From contig CAYFPI010000010.1 in assembly GCA_964344985.1 (NCBI GenBank), positions 1 to 46,019 on the forward strand: 46,019 nucleotides of DNA, read 5' to 3'. Below the pieces are notes generated by a model. That model saw only the letters and a list, made by a program, of their open reading frames with translations, was not told the DNA's origin and did not search any database. Shown in pieces: positions 7,805 through 17,122 of this stretch. This DNA comes from Thioglobus_A sp964344985 (GTDB lineage Bacteria; Pseudomonadota; Gammaproteobacteria; PS1; Pseudothioglobaceae). How positions within the stretch are numbered: position 1 is the stretch's first letter; each line of letters starts with the position of its first letter. The translations under genes and the position numbers were made by a program.

Positions 7805-9047
7805 AATTCTCTCCAGCCAATTGTTTTAATTTGGTTAAGGTGACCACATAATCAAATTCGTTTTTGGCCAACTTCCATTCTGTATCAGTAAGATTAGTCA
7901 TTGCATAACCAATATCACTTTTTATCTGCATTTCATAATTTGCACGCGCAAGTTCAAGGTACAAATCACGATAATCAAGCTCAACTACAAGTGCTTTGTG
8001 CGTTTGTTTGAGTGTTTTTAATTTTAAAAATAGCGCCAAGGCTTCTTGGTTTAATGTGTGTTTATGTTGCTCAATGCTAAGTTTTTTTTGTTTAATTTTT
8101 AACAGTAGTTGAGCAATTTTTTTCTTCTGTGCGCTACTATCGCCCAGCGGCATAGTCAGGTTAAGGCCCACGCGCCAATTGCCATTTTTTTCGCGTTGAT
8201 AAGCTTGCTCGCCCAATCTTGCATTGGAAACGACCAAGATTTCATGATTGTTTTTTTCTTGACTAAGTGCTTGTTTGAGTTGAGCTAGCTCTTGGTTTAA
8301 CTCGTTAAGCGTTGGGTTTGACTTGGCTACTTTTGCCTGCCAAATCTCAAACTCTTGTGGCGCTTGTTGCACTAAGGCTTTAAAGTTAGGTTTAACGATT
8401 TCATCAGGTCGATTTTCATAGGCAATATTTAACAGTTGGGCTAATTTAGCACGGGTAGCAATCTGCTGAGATTCTGCTTCAATGCGCTTACCAACATCAA
8501 GTTGTGTTTGTGTTTGTTTTTCCAATAACGCAACTTCTGATGCAGATTGTTGCTCATAATCATCGCGAACTCTTCCTTCTCGAATTGCAGAGATTGCCAA
8601 GCGCTGTAATATAGTTTCATAGCGCATATCAGCTAATACGATATCAAAGAAAGCGCGCATAATATGCAAGATTTTTTTATCTTCTAGGGTTTTAAGTTTG
8701 AGCTTTGAGGTAGATAGATCTCCCTGTGCAGTTGCTTGCTTAACAGACGTATTTTGATCAAATAATACCTGTTGAACTTTAAGAAAGGCATGTGAATTGT
8801 TAGTGCCAGAATTTTCACTATCACGTCTAGCTAGTTGTAAATCTATAGAGGCTGTTGGTTTATATAGATCCTGATAACTCTGAACTTCTACTTGATCAAG
8901 TTTGATAGTTAATGCTTGTTGTTGTTCGTCTAGGCTTTGTTGTTTGGCTAGTTTAAGTACTTCACCCAATGTGAGTGGATTGGCCAGTTCATTCGCTTGT
9001 AGTGATAGCGACAGGAAAAATAATAGAGTAAATAATGAGCGTATCAT
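7794..9047 (-). CDS. TolC-family outer membrane efflux protein
   Basis: A 417-residue protein with a signal peptide (first 18 residues, ending SLQANE) and the long heptad-rich helices of the outer-membrane-factor family, with two repeated OEP halves (about 28-210 and 230-410). It would form a trimeric channel through the outer membrane and periplasm. It overlaps the thioredoxin-like gene upstream by four bases and the mini-adaptor downstream by 11, so the three are one operon. No inner-membrane transporter gene is adjacent, so substrate and direction (drug, peptide or toxin export) are unknown. Confidence 0.85.
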   Translation of the reverse strand: MIRSLFTLLFFLSLSLQANELANPLTLGEVLKLAKQQSLDEQQQALTIKLDQVEVQSYQDLYKPTASIDLQLARRDSENSGTNNSHAFLKVQQVLFDQNTSVKQATAQGDLSTSKLKLKTLEDKKILHIMRAFFDIVLADMRYETILQRLAISAIREGRVRDDYEQQSASEVALLEKQTQTQLDVGKRIEAESQQIATRAKLAQLLNIAYENRPDEIVKPNFKALVQQAPQEFEIWQAKVAKSNPTLNELNQELAQLKQALSQEKNNHEILVVSNARLGEQAYQREKNGNWRVGLNLTMPLGDSSAQKKKIAQLLLKIKQKKLSIEQHKHTLNQEALALFLKLKTLKQTHKALVVELDYRDLYLELARANYEMQIKSDIGYAMTNLTDTEWKLAKNEFDYVVTLTKLKQLAGENYAL

Positions 9048-9547
9048 CGGCGATCTCGCTTATAACGAACAAAGTTTTCTTTTAAATAAGCTTTTTCAGC
9101 CATGTATTGGCCCAGTAGCAAAAATTCTTTCTCATTGGCAAATCCTGTGCGTCTAACAACGCGCTTGCCAGTCAGATCAAAAAATGCCAATACAGGGGTC
9201 GCGCCGATTAAATTATGGCGTTTAGCAAAAACCCTCTCTGTCGTATCATTGCCCTCAAAATCAACTAAGTCAAGTGTGGATTCGGTGTTGATCTTGTAGT
9301 TTAGAAAATGCTGTTTGTAAAAATCTATAACTGGCTTTTGGTCTAATACTTGGCGTTCCATTTTTTGACAAAACGGACAATCATCCATAAAGAAAAATAC
9401 AAAGATTCCTTTTTTGTTGTCACTTTGCGCATCTTCTAAATTTTCAGAATAGTCATTAAAGTGTTGGTCGAATAAAGGGATATCATCCTGAGCAAAGCCA
9501 GATGAGAAAAATAGCAAGAAACTAATAAATAGGGCAATTGGTTTCAT
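9044..9547 (-). CDS. Secreted thioredoxin-fold protein, CPFC active site
   Basis: A 167-residue protein with a signal peptide (MKPIALFISFLLFFSSGFAQ) and a thioredoxin-like domain whose redox motif CPFC is at residues 57-60, within FFFMDDCPFCQKM. The ATPVLAFFDLTGKRVVRRTG segment supplies the cis-proline loop. It is therefore a periplasmic thiol-disulfide protein of the SoxW/thioredoxin-2 type. The first gene of an operon with TolC and mini-adaptor genes, it may keep an exported substrate or the adaptor in the right redox state. It differs clearly from the CGFC protein at 4229-4714. Confidence 0.82.
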   Translation of the reverse strand: MKPIALFISFLLFFSSGFAQDDIPLFDQHFNDYSENLEDAQSDNKKGIFVFFFMDDCPFCQKMERQVLDQKPVIDFYKQHFLNYKINTESTLDLVDFEGNDTTERVFAKRHNLIGATPVLAFFDLTGKRVVRRTGFANEKEFLLLGQYMAEKAYLKENFVRYKRDRR

Positions 9548-9582
9548 TTGTCTCTTTATTGCAAAAGAGCAAATAATAACAT

Positions 9583-10527
9583 CTAATCAAATACGGCGTC
9601 AATAAAATCTTTTGCAATAAACGGCTTAAGATCATCAATCCCTTCACCTACACCGATATAGCGCACGGGCAATTGTAATTCGTCAGAAATTGCAAAAACC
9701 ACACCACCTTTGGCCGTGCCATCTAGCTTGGTAATGCTGACACCACTTAGCTCAACAGCTTTGTTAAATTCTTTAGCCTGGTTGATTGCATTTTGTCCAG
9801 CGCCACCATCAATAACCAGCATAATTTCATGTGGTGCATTGTCATTTTGCTTACTAACAACACGTTTAATTTTTTCTAACTCTTGCATGAGGTTGCCTTG
9901 TGTATGTAGGCGTCCTGCAGTATCAGCAATCAAAATATCAATATTTTTAGCTTGTGCTGACTGGTAAGCATCAAAGATAACAGAAGCTGAATCTGACCCA
10001 GTTGCTTGCGCAACAACCGGAATTTCATTGCGCTCACCCCAAACTTTAAGCTGTTCAACCGCCGCAGCCCTAAAGGTATCACCCGCTGCCAACATAACTG
10101 ATTTTCCTTGATTTTGAAATGATTTGGCTAGTTTTCCAATGGTGGTGGTTTTTCCTGCGCCATTTACTCCAACTACAAGCAGTACGAATGTTTCATTGAT
10201 ATCAGTATCAAGATGATTGTTTTGGATTAATAGCTTTTCCAGCTCTTGTTTTAAAAATTCATACAAACCTTCAGAATTTTTTAAAGTTTTTCTTGAAGCG
10301 TTTTTACGCACTGATTCCAATACTTTATCAGTGGTATTGATACCAATATCGGCGGTAATTAGCAACATTTCTAGCTCGTCAAGCAAATCATCATCAATGG
10401 ACTTTTTGCCTAATAATAGGGCTGATAATCCTGATCCAAGCTTTTGTCTAGATTTAATTAATCGCTCTTTAAGTAAAGAGGGTTTATTATCTTGATCGGA
10501 TTTGTCTTTTTTGAAAAAATTAAACAA
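9583..10527 (-). CDS. ftsY: Signal recognition particle receptor FtsY
   Basis: A 314-residue SRP-family GTPase that docks SRP-ribosome complexes at the inner membrane. The N domain is about residues 20-100. The G domain has the P-loop GVNGAGKT (120-127), DTAGR (202-206) and TKLDGTAKGG near 262-271, and it ends FIGVGE-like as YIGVGEGIDDLKPF. The acidic A domain of the E. coli protein is reduced to about 15 charged residues, as in many small genomes. It is divergent from the M16 peptidase pair, a common gammaproteobacterial arrangement. ftsE and ftsX are not adjacent. Confidence 0.97.
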   Translation of the reverse strand: MFNFFKKDKSDQDNKPSLLKERLIKSRQKLGSGLSALLLGKKSIDDDLLDELEMLLITADIGINTTDKVLESVRKNASRKTLKNSEGLYEFLKQELEKLLIQNNHLDTDINETFVLLVVGVNGAGKTTTIGKLAKSFQNQGKSVMLAAGDTFRAAAVEQLKVWGERNEIPVVAQATGSDSASVIFDAYQSAQAKNIDILIADTAGRLHTQGNLMQELEKIKRVVSKQNDNAPHEIMLVIDGGAGQNAINQAKEFNKAVELSGVSITKLDGTAKGGVVFAISDELQLPVRYIGVGEGIDDLKPFIAKDFIDAVFD

Positions 10528-10537
10528 CGCTTCTCGC

Positions 10538-10543
10538 TATAAT
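10538..10543 (+). promoter_or_regulatory. -10 element of the M16 peptidase operon
   Basis: A consensus TATAAT lies at 10538-10543, only ten bases before the ATG at 10553. No good -35 is seen at 17 bp (TTGAAA at 10511 is 21 bp away). The predicted start is at or within two bases of the start codon, and no ribosome-binding site is visible, so the mRNA may be leaderless. Confidence 0.4.
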
Positions 10544-10552
10544 GATTGAACT

Positions 10553-11884
10553 ATGAAGCATCTAATTTTACTAGTCTTTTTTTTAACAACTCATGCATTT
10601 TCTAATTCTGTTGCAGATAGTGCCTATAACGGAATTACTCAAACAACACTTGATAATGGTTTAAAAATTGTTATTAAAACTGATCGCCGTGCACCAGTTT
10701 TTATTTCTCAACTTTGGTACAAGGTGGGCGCAAGTGATGAATCACGTCCAAATACAGGCATTTCTCATATGCTTGAACATATGATGTTTAAAGGTACACG
10801 AGCGTTTGAATCGGGTGAATTTTCCAAGATTATTGCTCGTAATGGTGGTGACGATAATGCCTTTACTTCAAAAGACTATACGGCATATTATCAAAAAATG
10901 CATAATTCCAAGCTTGAACTGGCCATCAAAATGGAAGCAGATCGCATGAGAAACTTAGCTTTTAATAGTGCAGAGCTTAGAAAAGAAAGACAAGTGGTTA
11001 TTGAAGAAAGACGTATGCGTGTTGAAGATAGGCCAAATGCTAAGGTTTTTGAGAAATTAAACCTTATTTCATTTGATCCAGAAGGTGCTTATCATTCTCC
11101 AGTTATTGGCTTTCAAAAGGATATTGAATCTTTGAGTTATCATGATTTGTATGCTTGGTATGAAAAGTATTATGCACCTAACAATGCCACACTGGTGGTG
11201 GTTGGCGATGTTGACCCTCAACAAGTGATTGCTTATGCAAAAAAATATTTTGGAAAATATCAGAAAAACTCTGAAATTGACAACAATCAAGATCGACCAT
11301 CTATTGCTATCAATAACCAATCAAGCGTTTTAAAATTAAAGGCTGAATTGCCTTTTTATATTATGGGTTTTCATGTGCCTAGCTTAATGACGGCAAGTGA
11401 TAAAAATCAGGCTTATGAGCTAGAAATGCTTGCTTATATTTTGGATAACGGCTTATCCAGGGCGCTTATCAGAAACCAACAGCTTGCTTCAAGCATTAGT
11501 GTGGGATATCGCTTATATGATAAGTATTCTACGCTGTTTACTATTGGCTTTATTCCGGCAAAAGGGGTGGGCAATCAAACAATCATTAAAGCAATCAAAA
11601 CTCAAGTTAAGGAGCTGATTGAATATCCAGAATTAATTAAGCCCGAACTGAGAAGAACCAAAGCTCAGTTAGAGGCCAGTTTTGTATTTGAACAAGACCT
11701 TATTCACACTCAATCTTATTATCTCGGCATGCTTTCAACAGTCGGTCTTGGTGTTGATAAAATGTTTGAATATGTGGATAAAATGAATGAAATTGAAGCT
11801 AAAAGATTATCAAAAGTTGCTAATTCCTATATTGATTTTGGTAAGGTTAATGCGGTTGAGTTAATTCCTCAGGGGGTCAAATGA
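10553..11884 (+). CDS. M16 zinc peptidase, catalytic subunit
   Basis: A 443-residue secreted protein with a signal peptide (about 17 residues). The inverted zinc motif HxxEH is at His72-Glu75-His76 (SHMLEHMMFKGT), and the further glutamate ligand lies in QVVIEERRMR. It belongs to the mitochondrial-processing-peptidase-like (pitrilysin) family and would degrade or process peptides in the periplasm. It pairs with the next gene, which lacks the motif, to form the usual catalytic/structural heterodimer; the two overlap by four bases (ATGA). The start is chosen because the signal peptide begins there. Confidence 0.93.
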   Translation: MKHLILLVFFLTTHAFSNSVADSAYNGITQTTLDNGLKIVIKTDRRAPVFISQLWYKVGASDESRPNTGISHMLEHMMFKGTRAFESGEFSKIIARNGGDDNAFTSKDYTAYYQKMHNSKLELAIKMEADRMRNLAFNSAELRKERQVVIEERRMRVEDRPNAKVFEKLNLISFDPEGAYHSPVIGFQKDIESLSYHDLYAWYEKYYAPNNATLVVVGDVDPQQVIAYAKKYFGKYQKNSEIDNNQDRPSIAINNQSSVLKLKAELPFYIMGFHVPSLMTASDKNQAYELEMLAYILDNGLSRALIRNQQLASSISVGYRLYDKYSTLFTIGFIPAKGVGNQTIIKAIKTQVKELIEYPELIKPELRRTKAQLEASFVFEQDLIHTQSYYLGMLSTVGLGVDKMFEYVDKMNEIEAKRLSKVANSYIDFGKVNAVELIPQGVK

Positions 11885-13173
11885 GATTTTTAGCTCTTCT
11901 TGTTTTGTTTTCAAATGCTGTTTTTGCACAACTAGATATCAAGCAATGGCAAACTCCCGAAGGTGCAAAAGTTTTGTTTGTGCAAACGCAAGGTTTGCCA
12001 ATGCTAGATGTTCAACTTAATTTTGATGCTGCCAGTTCTAGAGATGGCGATCAGTTTGGTTTAGCAACACTAACTAACAGCCTGATTGGTACGGCCAGCA
12101 AGCATCATAGTGAAGAGCAAATTATTAATACTTTTGAGTCTTTAGGTGCTGAATTTTCAACGCATTCGCTTAAGGATATGGCCATTGTATCGATGCGCAG
12201 TTTGATACGTGATGACATTTTACGAGACTCGCTTGATTTGTTTACAGAGGTGGTTGCTGAAGTTGACTATCAGCAAGCTCATTTAACTCGTGAAAAAAGA
12301 CAAACTTTAAGATCTATTGAGGCTATTAAACAAAGCCCTGCAAGCATTGCTAATCAAAAATTTGATCAATTGGTATTTAGCAATCATCCTTATGCACATA
12401 ATAAGATCGGCAATAAAGACACTATTGAGAAAATCAATTTGAACGATCTAAAGCGTCACTATCAAGAATTTTATGTGGCAAAAAATTTAACCATTGCCTT
12501 GGTTGGAGATATTACTCAAACAAAAGCCAAACAAATAGCTAGACAAATTTCGCATAAACTTAATACTGGAAATAAGGCTTCTGATAATGAAATTGTGATG
12601 CCTTTAGTGGATAAAAAGCACGTACACATTGAGTTTCCATCAAAGCAAACGCATTTACTGATTGGCCAAACAGGTATTAACCGCTCTCATCCAGATTATT
12701 ATTCTTTATATTTGGGCAATCATATTTTTGGTGGCAGTGGTTTGACTTCTATTTTGAGTGACGAAATTCGCGAGAAAAAAGGCTTGGCGTATTCTACGTC
12801 AAGCTACTTTACTAAGATGAAGTCTAATGGTTATTTTTTAATAAAATTACAAACCAAAAATTCACAAGCAAATCAAGCGAAACAACTAGCCATAAAGGCG
12901 TTAGAAAATTTTAAAAATAATCCAATTGATAAGCAAAAACTACAAGATGGCAAAGATAATATCATTGGTGGTTTTGCATTAGAAACAGCAAGCAATGCCA
13001 ATATTCTGACTTATCTATCAGTTATCGGTTTTTATGACTTACCACTGGATTATTTAAGTAGCTTTACTGACAAAATTAAAGGCATTAGTGCCGAAGATAT
13101 TCAAAAAGCTTACGCGCGACTTATTGATATGAATAAGTTGATTGTTTTAAGTGTTGGTAGGGCTGATTCTTGA
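11881..13173 (+). CDS. M16 peptidase homologue, non-catalytic partner
   Basis: A 430-residue secreted M16-family protein with a signal peptide (about 16 residues, cleaving after VFAQ). At the place of the zinc motif it reads FGLATLTNSLIGTAS, so HxxEH is lost. It keeps the C-terminal Arg-Tyr pair in EIREKKGLAYSTSS that binds substrate in the catalytic chamber of the family. It therefore complements the catalytic subunit encoded just upstream with a four-base overlap. The gene ends in a 188-base AT-rich convergent spacer. Confidence 0.92.
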   Translation: MRFLALLVLFSNAVFAQLDIKQWQTPEGAKVLFVQTQGLPMLDVQLNFDAASSRDGDQFGLATLTNSLIGTASKHHSEEQIINTFESLGAEFSTHSLKDMAIVSMRSLIRDDILRDSLDLFTEVVAEVDYQQAHLTREKRQTLRSIEAIKQSPASIANQKFDQLVFSNHPYAHNKIGNKDTIEKINLNDLKRHYQEFYVAKNLTIALVGDITQTKAKQIARQISHKLNTGNKASDNEIVMPLVDKKHVHIEFPSKQTHLLIGQTGINRSHPDYYSLYLGNHIFGGSGLTSILSDEIREKKGLAYSTSSYFTKMKSNGYFLIKLQTKNSQANQAKQLAIKALENFKNNPIDKQKLQDGKDNIIGGFALETASNANILTYLSVIGFYDLPLDYLSSFTDKIKGISAEDIQKAYARLIDMNKLIVLSVGRADS

Positions 13174-13361
13174 AAAATAAGTGATAAACAGACTGTTTGT
13201 ATTATTTCTTAAATTTTATTAAAAGTATCTTAAATTGGCTAATATAAGGCTAAAAAACGTTAAAATTCATTAAATAATCATTATTTTTTACAGAATTCTA
13301 CCCCTATTTTGATTATTTCCTATTTTTTTTGATATAAATAGGCTGTTATTAATGCCAAAGT
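13174..13361. other. AT-rich convergent intergenic spacer
   Basis: It separates two convergent genes. The only structure seen is a weak inverted repeat, CCTATTT (13319-13325) with AAATAGG (13336-13342), which is too AT-rich to call a terminator. No coding potential was recognised. Confidence 0.5.
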
Positions 13362-16300
13362 TTAAAGTAGTACTTTTTCAATGGCTACAGAATTAATAAA
13401 GTCTTTTTTCCAATTTTTGCCTAATTTTTGCTCAGCAATTAGTTCGATAGGGTAGATAGGCTGAATGTTGGTTGAAGATTTATAACGCGATAGACCTTGT
13501 CTACAAGCAGGGCAGGTGGTTAGCATTTTAGTTGTTTTCTTTTGATGATTAATTTTTGACAAGTCTTTTTTAATTTCAGCCTCTTTTTTGTATTTAACTT
13601 GTTTGGCAATATCGCTACGAGCAACGGCAAATGTGCCAGCCTCACCACAACATCTGTCATTGTTGATCACTTCGTTATTGACAAGTTTTGAAATCACTTT
13701 GCTAGAATCTTCTGACTTGATAGGGTCATGACAAGGAGCGTGATACAAATATTGCTCATTAGTATTATCCAAGGTGACATTATGTTCAAGCAAATACTCA
13801 TGAATGTCACTAAGTGTTGAATCTTTAAAAATATCGCTCAATTCATAATTAAGGAGTTGATCAATGCAAGTACCACATGAAGTTAGTACATGTTTAATAT
13901 CTAAGTAGTTAAGTGTGTTGGCAATTCTGTGGAATAAAACACGATTGTCAGTAGAAATTGCCTTGCCTTTGTCTTCATCTCCGCTGGCGGTTTGAGGGTA
14001 TCCACAGCATAAGTAGCTTGGCGGTAGAACTACTTTAACACCTTGATGATAAAGTAATGCTATTGTCGCTAGGCCAATTTGAGAATATAAGCGCTCAGAG
14101 CCACAGCCTGGGAAATAAAACACACTTTGTGAATCAGTACTAGACTTTTCAGGATGGGCCAAAATTGGCACTGTAGTGGTGTCATTAATACCTAGTAAAT
14201 CACGCATCGGCTTAAGCGAGGTATCTGTTGGCAAAGGCTTGTCTAGCAATGTTGTTAGCTCAACTTTAAAGCTTGGCTTGCCAACTGTTTTGCTAGGCTT
14301 TTTACTTAAAAAAGGCTTGGCCAATGTAGAGGCAATGTTTTGTGCTTTATAGCCCCAATCAATTAGTAATTTTTTACTCAGCCCTATCTTCCAAGGCGTG
14401 GTGCTGTTTAAATAGGCTAGTGATGTCTTAGAGGCGATATTAGTAATGCGCTTGTCATGTTTAATAAGAATAGACTTCATTTTGATAGAAACGTCACCAA
14501 AATCGATATCTACCGGACAAGGTGTTGAACAGCGATGGCAAATTGTACAATGATCAGCAACATCATCCAGCTCAACAAAATGATTAAGAGAAACCCCTCT
14601 ACGAGTTTGCTCTTCATACAAAAACGCCTCAGAGATTAAGTTGGTGCCTACAATCTTATCGCGAGGTGAGTACAGAAGGTTGGCTTCTGGTACATGCGTG
14701 GTACAAACGCCTTTACACTTGCCACAACGAAGACAAGACTTAATCATGTCGTTAATTTCACCGATTTCACTGCTTTCAAGAATAAGTGCTTCTTGCTCTA
14801 CCAAGCGTAGTGATGGTGTGAAGGCATTATCCAAACCACTGCCTGGCATTAATTTGCCTTTGTTAAAGTGATTGTTTGGATCAACTTTTGCTTTGTACTG
14901 GCTAAAATCTTGTTTAAATTTATCAGATAAATATTGATATTTGGTTAAACCAATACCATGTTCACCCGAGATAACACCGCCTAGTTTTTCTGCCAGAATC
15001 ATAATTTCATTCACTACAGATTCTGCCTTGTGTAGCATTTGAGTATTATGCGAATGTACTGGGATATTTGGATGCACGTTACCATCACCTGCGTGCATGT
15101 GCGTGGCTACAAATAGGCGAACATCTCTACATTGTTGATGAATTTCTTTGACTTGGTTGCGAATATCAATAAAGACATCACCCATAAGCAAATCATTCAG
15201 CGGGTGAGCAAATTCATTCATGTAAGAGATTACTCGTTGACCTGATTGAATATCTCTAAATATCTTTTGATTATTAAGTTGATCTAGCGCATTAGACCAT
15301 TGGGTATTGACATTGTCTAATAATAATAGCGCAGCCGCAATCTTGTCTTTAATTAAGCTATTTTCAGCAGTTAAATTATCAAAGTAGGCTTTAACAGCTT
15401 GTAGCGTGTCTAGTTTATTACTAATAGACAAACGAATATTGATGTGTTCAATACCATCATTGTACTCAGCCAGCTTATCTAGCGGAATCACCACATCTTC
15501 GTTAATTTTGAAAGCGTTCGTGTGGGCGGCAATGGCAGCTGTATTGGCGCGATCTTTCCAGAAAGTTTGTCTTTTGGCAAAAGATTTTGCAACAAAACAT
15601 TCACCTTCTCGTTCGGCAGTAAGCGTGTTAATTTTTTCAATATGATCATCTAATGATGATTGGTTGTTGGCGCTTAGATCGACTAATAACACCATTTTTG
15701 GCAATTCTGATTTGTTAGCCTTGGTGGTGTAATGTACTGCTTTAACATAGCGTGCATCTAAGTGCTCCATGCCAACCAAATCTACATCGGGATTATCATC
15801 AGCACTGTTTTTGATATCAACAATGGTTGATACTGCTTGTTTTAAATCATGACCAAAGAACTCTAAACATAAAGTATTGACGTGTTCTAAGGGTTGGTGC
15901 AAGATAAATTCTGCAGAGGTAATGAACCCATCACAACCTTCTTTTTGGATACCGGGAAGACCATCTAGGAATTTGTTGGTTACATCTTTACCCAGACCAC
16001 TTTTACGCATATGGCTAGCATCAATAGTAAGTGTGCTTGAACTAACAACAGTTTTAGCGTCATCTGCTAATGTGTTAATTTCAAAGCTAACCTGATCCAG
16101 CAGTTGAATTTTATCTTGGTTATGGTCAAGGCGTTTAATTTGCTGCCAAGTGCCATCTGGCATGATCATTTTCCAAGATAGTAAATTGTCAATGGTTGTT
16201 CCCCACCTTAAGGCTTTCTTACCGCCTGCATTCATGGCTACATTGCCACCAATGGTGCAAGCGTCTTGTGAGGTTGGGTCTACTGCAAATACTAAATTGT

Positions 16301-17045
16301 TACTCGCTGCTAATTCACTAACACGCTTAGTGATAACTCCAGCACCCACATTAACACTGTGCATGCCACCGTCGGTATTAATTTTGTCGATAAAATTTAA
16401 TTTTTCTGTATTAATAACAGCAGTTTGCGCATGTAGTGGGATGGCGCCACCAGTGTAGCCTGTACCACCACCACGAGCAATAATTGTTAACCCTAGATCA
16501 ATACAGGTTTTGATGATAACCGAAACTTCAGACTCTGTATCTGGCGTAATAACCACTTGTGGATATTCAACACGCCAGTCAGTTGCATCGGTTGAGTGTG
16601 AAGCGCGAGAAAGTGCATCAAATCGAATATTGTTGTCGCTTGTTACTTTAAGTAGTGCCTGTTTAATGTGTTTTTTTCGGTGCTTAAAATCACTTAAGTG
16701 TTTTTTAAATTTAGCAACAGCTTCATCAGCTTGTTCAAGTAATTCTAGTACTTTTTGATTGCCATTGACTCGACCTCTGATTAGATCTAGGCGAGAGTAC
16801 AACGCCTCAGTAAGTGCTTGCCAACGGCGTTTGTTTTTGATTAAATCTTCTTGTAGGTAAGGATTTCTATCAACAACCCACATGTCGCCCAACACTTCAA
16901 ACAGCATTCTTGAGCTGCGACCTGTATTACGATCTTGACGCAGTTGATTGAGTAGCTCCCAAGCATCTTCGCTTAAAAAACGACACACAATTTCTTTGTC
17001 AGAAAATGAGGTGTAGTTATAAGGGATTTCTCGATATTGCTTCAA
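13362..17045 (-). CDS. Giant FAD/Fe-S oxidoreductase (DUF3683 + FAD-linked oxidase + ferredoxin + CCG domains)
   Basis: A 1227-residue fusion. Residues 1-130 match the DUF3683-type N-terminus. An FAD-binding PCMH domain (about 165-350, with IARGGGTGYTGG near 190) follows, then the FAD-linked oxidase C-terminal domain (about 400-730, with THMHAGDGNVHP and GEHGIGL). Two 4Fe-4S clusters are bound by CLRCGKCKGVC (near 770) and CTICHRCSTPCP (near 830). Two cysteine-rich CCG domains have CCGYPQ, CCGEAG and CPACRQG. It combines what GlcD and GlcF do separately, so it probably oxidises a 2-hydroxyacid such as D-lactate or glycolate and passes electrons to quinone. TTTAAGGACT lies before the ATG as ribosome-binding site. 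Single gene, own promoter. Confidence 0.9.
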   Translation of the reverse strand: MKQYREIPYNYTSFSDKEIVCRFLSEDAWELLNQLRQDRNTGRSSRMLFEVLGDMWVVDRNPYLQEDLIKNKRRWQALTEALYSRLDLIRGRVNGNQKVLELLEQADEAVAKFKKHLSDFKHRKKHIKQALLKVTSDNNIRFDALSRASHSTDATDWRVEYPQVVITPDTESEVSVIIKTCIDLGLTIIARGGGTGYTGGAIPLHAQTAVINTEKLNFIDKINTDGGMHSVNVGAGVITKRVSELAASNNLVFAVDPTSQDACTIGGNVAMNAGGKKALRWGTTIDNLLSWKMIMPDGTWQQIKRLDHNQDKIQLLDQVSFEINTLADDAKTVVSSSTLTIDASHMRKSGLGKDVTNKFLDGLPGIQKEGCDGFITSAEFILHQPLEHVNTLCLEFFGHDLKQAVSTIVDIKNSADDNPDVDLVGMEHLDARYVKAVHYTTKANKSELPKMVLLVDLSANNQSSLDDHIEKINTLTAEREGECFVAKSFAKRQTFWKDRANTAAIAAHTNAFKINEDVVIPLDKLAEYNDGIEHINIRLSISNKLDTLQAVKAYFDNLTAENSLIKDKIAAALLLLDNVNTQWSNALDQLNNQKIFRDIQSGQRVISYMNEFAHPLNDLLMGDVFIDIRNQVKEIHQQCRDVRLFVATHMHAGDGNVHPNIPVHSHNTQMLHKAESVVNEIMILAEKLGGVISGEHGIGLTKYQYLSDKFKQDFSQYKAKVDPNNHFNKGKLMPGSGLDNAFTPSLRLVEQEALILESSEIGEINDMIKSCLRCGKCKGVCTTHVPEANLLYSPRDKIVGTNLISEAFLYEEQTRRGVSLNHFVELDDVADHCTICHRCSTPCPVDIDFGDVSIKMKSILIKHDKRITNIASKTSLAYLNSTTPWKIGLSKKLLIDWGYKAQNIASTLAKPFLSKKPSKTVGKPSFKVELTTLLDKPLPTDTSLKPMRDLLGINDTTTVPILAHPEKSSTDSQSVFYFPGCGSERLYSQIGLATIALLYHQGVKVVLPPSYLCCGYPQTASGDEDKGKAISTDNRVLFHRIANTLNYLDIKHVLTSCGTCIDQLLNYELSDIFKDSTLSDIHEYLLEHNVTLDNTNEQYLYHAPCHDPIKSEDSSKVISKLVNNEVINNDRCCGEAGTFAVARSDIAKQVKYKKEAEIKKDLSKINHQKKTTKMLTTCPACRQGLSRYKSSTNIQPIYPIELIAEQKLGKNWKKDFINSVAIEKVLL

Positions 17046-17082
17046 GTCCTTAAAGAGAGTGATTAATTTCGCTTTATTTTAC

Positions 17083-17088
17083 TATAAT
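17083..17088 (+). promoter_or_regulatory. -10 element for hemJ
   Basis: A consensus TATAAT at 17083-17088 predicts a transcript start near 17095. That excludes the ATG at 17087 and supports the ATG at 17123, which has GAGG six to nine bases upstream. The -35 is weak. Confidence 0.5.
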
Positions 17089-17122
17089 GGATGTTATTGA
17101 ATGTTATATGTTTGAGGGTTGT

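Noticed and set aside
13319..13342. Terminator in the convergent spacer after the M16 genes
   Set aside because: Only a 7-bp A/T-rich stem with a 10-base loop; too weak to call.
17087..17122. Longer hemJ start at 17087
   Set aside because: That ATG overlaps a consensus -10 element and adds residues outside the family; 17123 has a proper ribosome-binding site.
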